Shown here one piece after another: positions 1 to 9,517 of a stretch of 64,000 nt of DNA (position 1 is its first letter; each line of letters starts with the position of its first letter). The position numbers were made by a program, and so were the translations under genes. The notes beneath the pieces were generated by a model. The model ran no database searches. It worked only from the letters and a program-made list of their open reading frames with translations, and was not told where the DNA came from. The stretch lies in assembly GCA_007644065.1 (NCBI GenBank), contig VJWN01000005.1:1922001-1986000 (forward strand), given 5' to 3'. The stretch comes from Margaritispora aquatica. Taxonomy: Eukaryota; Ascomycota; Leotiomycetes; Helotiales; Discinellaceae.

Positions 1-684
1 TGTGGTCCATGCTGTGAACCAATTGGGGTAATGTTGCTTTATTGTACTAAGCTGTTGGGGATGGTGATTATCGGACTCAGCTGGCAGATTGTGGCCTTTG
101 AGGGAGGTTTTGATATGGTGTAGGTTTTCAAATTTAGGGAACGAGCCAGAGAGGGAATCGCCCGAGAGGCAATGCTTGAACATGCCTGGGACGAACGTGG
201 TGTCGTCTTGAAGTGCACTTCCCATACTGATGGACTGTAGATTTGGGAGCAAAAATATGACAAGGGCGATAAACGCATCTGAATTCCCCTTCACTATGGC
301 ATTACGCCACACCTCCTGATTTGCAAAGTCCGCCCTGGCGATGAGTTCGAACTCGGGCTCGAAATCAGTCGGTGAAGCTTCGAGCTCCCACATACAGATG
401 CGTTTGCCGAGGAATTCATTGCGGACATCAAAATCGATGGCTCGAACATACGAGACAAGGACAGGATCGGTAAGTAGAATACGCAGCAATTGTAGCAGAG
501 GAGCTTCCGTATTGTGGTATGGGCGGGGTAGTGAATAGCACCATTTTGGCGTCTCGAATAGGTGGGGTTGGACTCGGTGGTGGAGGAGTCGTGAGGTCTT
601 GGAGAGGGCGGAAACAGAGTGCTGGGGGAGGCATTTGAGGATTGGGGACAGGATTTCGTTAGGGAGGGTGGCGATGCTTGCCAT
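1..684 (-). CDS. F-box protein, N-terminal part (runs off the window start)
   Basis: An open frame on the minus strand begins at the ATG at 684-682 and stays open for 228 codons to base 1, so the C-terminus is outside the window. The first 40 residues match the fungal F-box pattern: a Leu-Pro-Asn-Glu-Ile-Leu start, then a run of Leu, Ser and Leu ending in His-Leu-Phe-Glu. F-box proteins recruit substrates to SCF ubiquitin ligases through Skp1. The remainder (for example a segment around residues 150-160 reading FLLPNLQSISMG) resembles the leucine-rich, LRR-like tail common in fungal F-box proteins. No intron is needed in the visible part. The substrate cannot be inferred. The family call is fairly safe and the subfamily is unknown. 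Confidence 0.75.
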   Translation of the reverse strand, partial: MASIATLPNEILSPILKCLPQHSVSALSKTSRLLHHRVQPHLFETPKWCYSLPRPYHNTEAPLLQLLRILLTDPVLVSYVRAIDFDVRNEFLGKRICMWELEASPTDFEPEFELIARADFANQEVWRNAIVKGNSDAFIALVIFLLPNLQSISMGSALQDDTTFVPGMFKHCLSGDSLSGSFPKFENLHHIKTSLKGHNLPAESDNHHPQQLSTIKQHYPNWFTAWTT

Positions 685-1866
685 GGTTTCAGGATTGTAA
701 GGAGAAAACTATTGCGTATGGGTATGATAGTCAGATATAAGAAATTGAGTTAAAGAGTTTGGTGTTTGATAAAGATCGGTGAGAAGGATTCCTGTTGGTA
801 AGAGGCACAGTGTTGGTTGTCACCTGACTTTAGACTTCTTGGTGTCTTAAGGTTGGTAGATGATTTTGGAAAAGCCATGCAATCCAAAGGTATTTCGATG
901 AGACTTAGCTGTACAGTGAACTCTGGAAACTTCCAAAGCAATGATAAATGGTGAATGGCCAGTTATGGAGTAGACTTGAAGACCTAGTGAAAGCAATATG
1001 AGATTTAATACTGGATGCCAATATCGTATATACTTGCTGTGTGATTCGATCCCAACGAGCCACGGCATCTTTAAGAATCGGCGTCAAAGTCATAACCATT
1101 TACAAAGTTGAGACAGTTAGATAGTAGAATAATAATCTAATATAAGGTGTCAACATATATTCAGGTCTCGCTTGAAACCACCTTTTCATAATCAGCGATA
1201 GCTACATACCAGTTGGGCATGATTCTTCTCACATCCAAGCTAGGTATGACTCTTCGTAATGTCAATCGACGTCCTCATCACACAAGTATATCAATCGCAC
1301 AGTCCAAAAGACATGTGGCTTGTGTTAGTACACACTGAATGATTTTGACGGAGTACACCAATTGAAGAAATAAATTGCAATACTAACAAGAAAGTAAAAA
1401 GCCATTAGGAAAACAGGATCTAGTATAGCTGTCTGTACATAGGTATCGTACGCTTAGCACGACTTTGTTACTCACCTAAGTATTCATTGAGGACTTTCAT
1501 AGACACTTTCTATGCTGAGAGATTAATCAAGCGTTGTCGTTAGCCAACAACTAAAACGAGGTGACTTGAGTATACAATTTATAACACAACCACGCGATGC
1601 AGTTTCTCCAAACAATGTCATCTGCTATACTCTACATAAAAGTATATGTATTGTACAAGCTAAAAACAATGCATAATATCTATCGATAAAATTGTAGCAA
1701 TTTTATCTTTTTACCTCCCAAGACAGCCGTGGGGGGTGAGACATTGAATATCCTTATATCACGACCCAAGACACTCGTCTCTGATACTTTCAAACCAGAA
1801 GGTGATTCATTGTTCGAGTTGACATACGAGTATAAGTAAGAGGAAAGTCGTTGATATTTCTTTAAC

Positions 1867-1903
1867 ACCTGGTCCCAGGCCCCAGGTCCCAGGTCCCAGG
1901 TTC
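1867..1903. repeat. CCCAGGT tandem repeat
   Basis: Short direct repeats of CCCAGGT (with one CCCAGGC variant), about four copies, lie in the promoter region. They look like a simple minisatellite. Confidence 0.7.
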
Positions 1904-2045
1904 CCCTTTTCTTGTGGGTGGAAGTCTCGGAAGGTGGTGGGTCTCCTATTATTACAGTGCGCTCGATCCCCTATCTAAATAAGCTCGACCCACCCCCAAG
2001 AATGATCGGTTCGTCGGTCTCAAGTCTTTCCCAGCAATTGAGGAG

Positions 2046-2087
2046 AAGCTTGAAAGAAGCTTGAAAGAAGCTTGAAAGAAGCTTGAT
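2046..2087. repeat. 11-bp tandem repeat AAGCTTGAAAG
   Basis: Nearly four perfect head-to-tail copies of an 11-bp unit are present, each with a HindIII site. This is a minisatellite in non-coding DNA. Confidence 0.85.
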
Positions 2088-2484
2088 CGATTCTTAAAAC
2101 TCTTAATTCTTAATTCTTGGGGATCCATCAAAGTTTGCATTGACGACACGTCAAACTTCAGGATTTGGGAATGCCCTCATGTTCTACCCTACCTCCTGAC
2201 CACACAATACGATGACTTGATTTTAACGAGCTGCAGATGTGCATATTTTATGTAAGACTAAGGGATATATTTATGGAATACGGATAGCTGACCGATCACC
2301 GATCACCGAGGACCTGCAGGTTTGTCTGAGGTCCAGTGGTGGCTAAATGCATCTGTCTCTGGATATTGGTGGTGGGGGGAGGGGGGAGATTTGCAGGCCA
2401 CCAGCCAATGACTGCGCTGTATCGTCCAATCTGTCAGCAACACAACCAATACGAGATGATGATTTCCGCCACTTTGGATAAAGA

Positions 2485-2512
2485 AAGGAAGGAAGGAAGG
2501 AAGGAAGGAAGG
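2485..2512. repeat. (GGAA)n microsatellite
   Basis: About seven GGAA/AAGG units occur in a purine-rich tract upstream of the GH72 gene. A GAGT-type repeat follows at about 2578-2600. Confidence 0.85.
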
Positions 2513-2939
2513 CATGTGCTGAGTGGGTGGTGGGTGACTACCCTGACCAGAGAAAGAAGGAGCCGCAAAAGAAGGAGAGTGAGTGAGTGAGGTGAGTGAG
2601 CGAGGAAGGTGAGAAGCAGAACAGCCAGGCCTAAAGGAGGATAGGAATCTGTTGCGCCTCCAAGGTCATTTCTTTTCCATTTCCCCCCATCTCCCAACCA
2701 ACATCGAACCATCCAACATTTGGGGAGTTTGAAGGTGATTTCTTTCAAACTTCATTTTGCACATTGCACATTCAAATCACCTGGGAAGGTGCATCCAACT
2801 ATCGTTGATTGCCTGATTTGATTGCGACAAAACTATTCTCACTGTCTTTTACAAGCCCCCTCTTAACCTCGCGCCATTTGGTCGCGTTTGTTTCTTTTCC
2901 CTTTCTCCATCAGCATTCCCATTCCCATCCACATACACG

Positions 2940-4659
2940 ATGGTTAAATCAATCCCTCTACTGTCAGTTTTGACAGCATCAGCAGCTCTTCTGAGCGGTG
3001 TATCTGCTGCTCTTAATCCAATTGTTATCAAGGTACGATCCTCTGACAGATCTGCTAGCGATATCTAACTCTCCTAGGGCTCCAAATTCTTCTTCAGCAA
3101 CAATGGTACTCAATTCTTCATCAAGGGTGTAGCATATCAATCGGGTATTGGAGTTGGCGGAACCGGCTCATCAACAACTGTGCGTATACTCAATCTGCCT
3201 ACTCCAGATCATGGCTGATGTTCCAATCCAGTCAGGTTATGTTGATCCTCTAGGTGATGCGACAACATGTGCTCGCGACATTCCCAATCTCATAAAATTG
3301 GGAGCCAACACCATCCGAACATACGCCATCGATCCTACACTGGACCACTCAAAATGTATGAAGATGTTGGACGACGCGGGAATCTATGTTATCAGTGATT
3401 TGGGCGAGCCAAATACATCGATCAATCGTCAGGACCCACAATGGACCACCGCACTCTACGCTCGTTACACGGCAGTGGTGGATGCATTGGCCCCATACAA
3501 TAATGTTATTGGATTCTTTGCAGGAAACGAGGTTCCCAACAATCTCTCATACACTGGATCAACTGCTTTCGTTAAGGCTGCCGTTCGTGATACCAAGGCC
3601 TACATCAAGGCCAAGGGTTACCATGCTATGGGTGTCGGATATGCTGCGGATGATGATGCAACAGTTCGTGCTAGCGTATCTGCCTACTTCAATTGTGGCC
3701 CGGTCAGTGATCAGATCGACTTCTGGGGTTATAATATTTATGAGTGGTGCGGCGATTCATCCTACGAGAAATCTGGATACGCAGACAGAGTCGCAGAATA
3801 TGTTGGATACTCTGTTCCAGCATTTTTCGCTGAATATGGTTGCCAAACCCAGGGTGGGGGAGCTGCTGGCCGAAAGTTCACTGAAGTTGCAGCCCTTTAT
3901 GGATCAAAAATGACTGATGTCTTTTCTGGAGGTATTGTGTATGAGTACTTCCAGGAGACTAACGACTATGGTTTGGTTTCTGTTATCAACCCTAGTTCAG
4001 TTAGCACTCTCGCCGATTTTGCCCCATTCTCATCTCAAATCCACGCCGTTGCTCCAACAGGAATCAACTCAGCAAGCTACACGCCCACCAACACTGTCGG
4101 TCAATCATGTCCTCCGACTGGAGCGTCATGGTCAGCAGCAGCATCCCCACTTCCTCCCACGCCAAATACGTCGATTTGCGCTTGTCAAGTGAGCACACTT
4201 CAGTGTATTGCCAAGACAGGTCTCAACGGAACAGCAATCGGAAACCTTTTCGGAACTGTTTGTGGTCTGAGCCCTAAGTCTTGCAATGGTGTTGCCAGGA
4301 ACCCAGCTACCGGAAACTATGGTGCATTCTCCATGTGCAGTGCCACTGAGCAGCTCAATATCGTCTTGAACCAATACTATCTTGATCAGAAGAGCATTGC
4401 AACAGCTTGCGATTTTGCTGGTTCCGCCCAAATTGTCAAGCCTGCGGGAGCTGCAAGCAGTTGTGCTGCACAAATTGCATCGGCGACTTCAGCTGCCGGT
4501 TCAGGAGCTACTGCTACCAACTCTGGTGCAGCAAGCAGCACATCTAAGAAGAGCGATGCAGGTGGCAACATGTACTCGCCTGTTTTCAATGGTGTGTATG
4601 TATTGGGTGGCTTCACAATTTTGGCAGCTTTGTCAGGTGCGGGCATGATACTTTTGTAA
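2940..4659 (+). CDS. gel1: GPI-anchored beta-1,3-glucanosyltransferase, GH72 with CBM43 (GAS1/GEL family)
   Basis: Three exons (2940-3032, 3078-3179, 3232-4659) give 540 residues, typical of Gas1/Gel proteins. Enzymes of this family cut and rejoin beta-1,3-glucan chains at the outer plasma membrane and cell wall. Order of features: signal peptide (about 1-23, hydrophobic, ending VSA), GH72 catalytic domain (about 24-330), and a Cys-rich X8/CBM43 glucan-binding module starting at ICAC near residue 380. A Ser/Ala-rich linker and a C-terminal hydrophobic GPI-attachment tail follow. The two catalytic glutamates are visible: E165 in GNEVPN (acid/base) and E266 in FFAEYG (nucleophile). Their spacing of 101 equals that of yeast Gas1 (E161/E262). 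The start was chosen because it supplies the signal peptide. The symbol indicates the family only; the exact paralogue is not resolved. Confidence 0.95.
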
Positions 4660-6197
4660 AGGAGTGAGCGGGTGGTCGTTTTTGCTTGGATCATTTGATG
4701 CGTGACTTGCGCGCTTTTGCGTTATGAAAATGCCGTTATTATGGTCTGGTCTGTATGAATACAGGTACATAGTTGGAGTGGGCGCACAGAACATACAGAA
4801 TAATGGACGTAGACTTCGAAGCTGTGCTTTTTAGTTTGATTTTGAGTCTTCAATTGTTTGTATCGTGAAGTCCTGATTTTCCTATTGTTTTTGTGCTCGA
4901 TCTTTTCTACAGAGCTAAAGACAAGCCTTGCCAATGCTGATCAAGTCTTAGTGCAGGGTAAGCCTCAAGAGGAGCACCAGAACATGGGGTTGGAAGCAAA
5001 CAAATATTTCACCTCGAGTCACTCGAAGTCGAAACGAAATAGGTAGAAGTTCCTTTTTCACTTTAGAACCCAAGTTTATTATCATTGAATACGTTCAGTC
5101 CTCGTCTAATTCCTTGCTTTAACTACTTTGAATGATGAAGACTTGAAGTAACAGGTACTTCCTAATACTCAAGTTTAGGTATATGTCCTTGATCTCTACT
5201 AGCTACATCCTTTAAGCTGCGTATGGACAATGCTGGTGACACACATGTAATCTACAGCTGAGGATGTTCTAAGTAGCTAGATAGACAGCCTTACCTGAAT
5301 ATCGTGAGGTACTTATTCTAGGAAGTTAGGTGGTCAAGTGTGGTCTGGGTAGGACGTGACAGCCAACAGTAGGTTGAGGACCTAGAACCCGTTGAGCATT
5401 AAAGCTAGTTACAATCCTCCCAGAGCGTGATATTGTGTTACGAATTACGGAGACTGAAAATGACTACTTCTGTCTGCGCTCAGTGGACATCTATAAGTTA
5501 CCTAGGTACCTAAGATCTTCAAACTGAAGGACAGGGTGGGTGTCATCACATGATCTCGGTAACAGAAGGGGTGAACGATTTCAAGTTCAACTTCAACCAC
5601 AAACGCGGATCCTCAAGTCCTCCCCTCCCCACCTCAAAACACGTGCAGCTAAAGTAGCGCTCAAGCTAGAAAACAATAGAACCACAATGCCAAGCAAGCA
5701 GAAGTAATTTGAAGCAAATGCTACACTAACGGACTCACTCTGCCCCACCTCCACAATGGTAGTAGGCGTTGAACCCCTAAGCGAGCAGACTCGAGATCAA
5801 TTCACTTTACAAGTGAATTTAGCTTTCCACTAGCTCAGCCTTATGAGAGGGGTATTTAGGTCCTCTTCTCCAAACCTTTCCCAAGCCTTTTTTTTTTTTT
5901 TTTTTTTTTTTTTGGTCTGTTGTATGTTTCGCAGATCACCGCTTCGACGTGAACCAACTCTGCTTTTGTCTGAGCGCTCCTGCTACTGCTTTCGCATTGA
6001 TTCACTCACTGTATGATACACTGATACAAGGCCTGATTCACAAAAACTCAAGAGACACTTCGCTTGTCGCGCGTAAGTTGTTTCGTAGATCTCTTGTCTT
6101 CTGTACTAATCGCGACGTCAGACTTTCTGCATATCTGCTGTACCATTGCTTCGGCTTCAAGTCCAACTCAGAGTCGCAACTCAGACAGATATAAGCA
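4660..6197. other. Intergenic, no supported gene
   Basis: This interval holds the 3' region of the glucanosyltransferase gene and the promoter and 5' UTR of the next gene. A GTAAGT at about 6072 could mark a 5' UTR intron, but I cannot confirm it. The poly-T tract is listed separately. Confidence 0.6.
5888..5913. repeat. Poly(T) tract, 26 T
   Basis: An uninterrupted run of T lies about 285 bases upstream of the start at 6198. Such tracts often act as nucleosome-excluding promoter elements in fungi; that role is inferred here. Confidence 0.9.
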
Positions 6198-8093
6198 ATG
6201 GCGCCATCAGCTCCGCTTAAACGTTCTGGCTCGCGCACTCCCCAACCATCTCACTCTTCTGCCATCCGCACGACAATCGTCAAGAAGCCCCTCACTAACA
6301 CCCGCAATCGCACCGCCAACCATACGCAAACCCTCAACCACCACCTCCGGACCGTCCCCAAGAACATCCTGAACCAGCACTTCCGCCTGTCGAAGCCCGA
6401 GCCCGTCAATGACAAGCTCGGTGACTCTCCGCCAGCTGCGTACCGCTTTCTTAGGAACTTCCCGGACTTGGATCTGTTGAACCCGATCAAGACGATGAAT
6501 CAAAATGATGGCTTCTATCGTCCTGCTTCTGGTTCTCCTTCGCCACCTGAGTACTCGCCTATTTCGCCTCTGGATGGCCAGGAGCTTGAGAGTGGTCCGT
6601 ACACCCATGTCAGCTTTGACTTTGGGTTCGAGTTCGACCATGAAGATCGATCACCCGTTGATTCTTCTCCAAGCCAAACACCACCCATCGAGATGAATTA
6701 TGACAACAGTACGCCAGTTTACTCCTCACCCATTCAATCACCTTCTGTCGATATTGAGCATGACAACAGTACACCAGTATACTCTACCCCAAGCCAATCG
6801 CCCTCTACCTCCATCAAAGTCATCAACCTCATCACCCCAACCGATTTCAGCAACTCGCCAACCTACAGCCCTGTGAGCCCAGTCTTCAACTCTCCCGTTG
6901 ACTTCAGCAGCAGCTCGCCAACACACTACGCCTCAAGCCCAGTCTTTGACTTTGTGCCCATTCAATCCAGTAGCAGCTCGCCAATATACATCCCTGGAGC
7001 TTCCAGCCCAGCTTTTGAAATCGACAGCCCATTCTACCGCTCCTTCCACAGTTATGATCCTAATGTCACTGGCATTGGTGCGCTCGAGGAGGACATGTCG
7101 TACGATATGCCTGGAAATCGGTCAAACAGCTCCGTTTATTCACCCCTAAACGGTCCTGCTGATGTTGAGGCCTTGGGTTTTTCACCATTGGAGTCTGAGT
7201 TTGATCAATCATCTGCTCCCGTGGTCAATCGTGGTTGCGATTCCGACCGTGCTGGTCATTCACTTCAGAATTCAATGGAGTCGGAGGAATTGGGATTCTC
7301 TCCTCTTGAGATCGAGAGCCCTAGTTTACCTCGTGCTGCTCGAACCCTTGGTCGTACTCCTCCAGGCCGTGGTCGTGGTCTTCGACGTCGTGGTCGCGAA
7401 TCTAGACATGACGTCTCTTCATCCTCACCTCAAAGTCGATATGGCGCAGGATCTTCACCCGCTATGAAAAGAGAGCAAATTGTCGTTGGATATGGCAGCG
7501 AGAGCCCAAACTCGAGCATCTCTCCATCTTCTCCTGGCTACGACTATCCCGAATCGCCAGTTCACAAGAAGGTCTCCTACCCCGTCTCAACTCCGACTGC
7601 TCCTCTCTTCGCCAGCGGCTTGGCTGTCGCTTCGAGATCCGATTTCATCCTGCCAATCGACGTCAGTACCAACGTCTTCCACTCTGTCTCAACCCCAACT
7701 GATCCTAACATGTGTGGCTACCTCGTTTGTCCCACATTCAAAACCTCATCGTATCATGACATCTCGCTCCATGAGCTTGCGAAGGAGAAGGCTGGTATTG
7801 AGTTGTCACGTGGTACGTTCTCTTTCCATTCCTCAAAACCCTACTTTTCTTCTCCCAATTTCCAGAACGACAAGCAGAACACAACTAACTCTCTCATAGA
7901 AGCAGAAGAGCAAGTGAGAGCTTATATGCGTACGTACCTTAACGAGACCATTGATTTGATCGCTACCCGTCACGACGATATGGGTTGCAAACGTCCAGTC
8001 TCGGTTGCTGATGTTGTTGCCGTTTTGAAGGAGATGCCTAGGACTGTTAGGGGATTTGAGCGTCAGCTTGATTCTGAGGATTGCCACTATTAG
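6198..8093 (+). CDS. Disordered S/P-rich protein with a C-terminal histone H4-like fold
   Basis: Two exons are inferred (6198-7812, 7900-8093), giving 602 residues. The 87-nt intron is a multiple of three and has no stop, so the unspliced frame (631 aa) also reads through. It has GTACGT, ACTAAC and ATAG signals, and splicing joins the two halves of a domain. Residues 1-520 are low complexity and rich in Ser and Pro, with SP sites, YSPxSP-like segments and a near-repeat (DNSTPVYS occurs twice). A basic GR-rich stretch lies near residues 385-400. Residues about 522-593 align with the histone fold of H4: LAKEKAGIELS against the alpha-1 region, EEQVR and a Leu helix for alpha-2, KRPVSVADVVAVLKEM against KRKTVTAMDVVYALKRQ, then RTVRGF against RTLYGF. 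This suggests a nuclear DNA- or chromatin-associated protein, possibly a histone-fold partner. Its function is unknown, and the H4 relation is my own alignment by eye. Confidence 0.75.
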   Translation: MAPSAPLKRSGSRTPQPSHSSAIRTTIVKKPLTNTRNRTANHTQTLNHHLRTVPKNILNQHFRLSKPEPVNDKLGDSPPAAYRFLRNFPDLDLLNPIKTMNQNDGFYRPASGSPSPPEYSPISPLDGQELESGPYTHVSFDFGFEFDHEDRSPVDSSPSQTPPIEMNYDNSTPVYSSPIQSPSVDIEHDNSTPVYSTPSQSPSTSIKVINLITPTDFSNSPTYSPVSPVFNSPVDFSSSSPTHYASSPVFDFVPIQSSSSSPIYIPGASSPAFEIDSPFYRSFHSYDPNVTGIGALEEDMSYDMPGNRSNSSVYSPLNGPADVEALGFSPLESEFDQSSAPVVNRGCDSDRAGHSLQNSMESEELGFSPLEIESPSLPRAARTLGRTPPGRGRGLRRRGRESRHDVSSSSPQSRYGAGSSPAMKREQIVVGYGSESPNSSISPSSPGYDYPESPVHKKVSYPVSTPTAPLFASGLAVASRSDFILPIDVSTNVFHSVSTPTDPNMCGYLVCPTFKTSSYHDISLHELAKEKAGIELSRGTFSFHSSKPYFSSPNFQNDKQNTTNSLIEAEEQVRAYMRTYLNETIDLIATRHDDMGCKRPVSVADVVAVLKEMPRTVRGFERQLDSEDCHY

Positions 8094-9517
8094 ATGATTA
8101 CGTGCGTGTATGCTTTAGGTGTTTGGTTCAGGATCTGGTGTTGGTAGAGGTATTAGGGAATTTGTGGATTTTGAGGATGGTCGCTGTTGTACATGTTGTT
8201 TCGATATCGATGCACACTGGTGCCATCTGAAATTGGGGAGAGTCATTTGATGAGTGGACTTGTACTGAGGAGAGAGCAGATTATTAATGAGTGTTCGGAT
8301 ATGATTGATGGATATGAGGGATGGGATTACGATGTGGCATAGGCGTTTTTGTTTTTCTTCTCCGAGGTCAGGAGACGGCTGAGATACCCATGATACCTAG
8401 TACCCAGATTGAGAGGTACTTTTCTTTGTCACAATAGCAGACATAGAATAGATTGATACAGAGTACGAATAAAGGCCAAAAAGAATCACCGATATGGGTT
8501 TCAATTCGAAATAAGTATAGTGTCAAGTCCGCCTGGTATGGTATGACTTCTCGGTTAATGCGAATATCTCATTATGTCTATTGGTTCAACACCATGCATT
8601 ATCACATGGGAAGTTATGAGATAACTTAAATTAAAATCGCAAAGAGCAGTCTTCACAACCTTGGAAATGATTAACTGTTTAGAGTCAGTTCGACGTCGTT
8701 GTGAGGACGCCACTCTTGTAACTGCTGCGCCACAGTCTGTACGCCACCCTTGGATTTTGCAGTGATTCAGGATTTCCTGATATCAACGCGCAACCAGAAA
8801 TATCTCCTGCAGGCGAGCATTATCACCGTCATTTGGAATTGGCATGCTCGGCAATAGTGTGAAAGTGACCTGTCACCTATGTCGACGACTTGAATCAAAA
8901 ACATGCAAGCCCTACAGCGGCACAGTCATCAAAATTCACATCCATATGTGAAAATATACAACTCAACTCCTTCAAGGAGAAGCTTATTTATACCAGCTGG
9001 TCTCTTTCTTTGTATGAGAATATTCCGTCAATAACCAAGCTACTCATCGCAATTGGTTTTGAGGTACGAAGAACGGTTCTCGGGCGCAAATAAGCCCAGT
9101 CCAGCCCAGCCCACTACACGCTACCCACTATCCAAGCTTGTGTCTGCCCCGCGTTCTCGCGCGCATCGTCATACTAGAGCTGTTGACTCTGAATTGATTC
9201 AGAGTCGAGATAGAGGACTTGTTCAGCAGATTCTACAGAAATTTTATACACCAGTTCGCTTCTCTTGAAGAAATAGGACAGATCAAAAAATCTGTGGTAT
9301 CCCCGGAACTCAGGAACCGTCGTAAAAGATAGGACTTACCACATTTGGAGAGATTCTTGATTATCCAGCCCACTTGCTCACTTGCTTCATTCCGTATATC
9401 AAGTCTACCTCTGCGATAACAAACCCAACTCGAGAAACTGTCTGTCAAGGAGTAGAAACATTACTGAGGTCCAAAGTTCTGTGAGGGGACGTTCGGCCCT
9501 TGCTTCACCCTCTCATC
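8094..9517. other. Intergenic, no supported gene
   Basis: This holds the 3' end of the histone-fold gene and the promoter of the glycosyltransferase gene. Short open frames near 8890-9270 show no domain and no splice continuity. I see nothing else in it. Confidence 0.6.

Larger units (their letters stand above)
685..2939. other. Intergenic, no supported gene
   Basis: This is the divergent promoter region between the F-box gene and the glucanosyltransferase gene. Short open frames at 750-1100 overlap each other and have no recognisable domain. It holds three tandem repeats listed separately. The last 400 bases are pyrimidine-rich (CT runs at 2850-2920), typical of a strong fungal promoter or 5' UTR ahead of the start at 2940. 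Confidence 0.6.

Noticed and set aside
4132..4473. A 113-codon minus-strand frame inside the glucanosyltransferase gene
   Set aside because: It is antisense to a well-supported coding exon and has no domain.
6207..6641. A 144-codon minus-strand frame under the histone-fold gene
   Set aside because: It is a shadow of the S/P-rich plus-strand frame; its composition is the complement of Ser/Pro codons.
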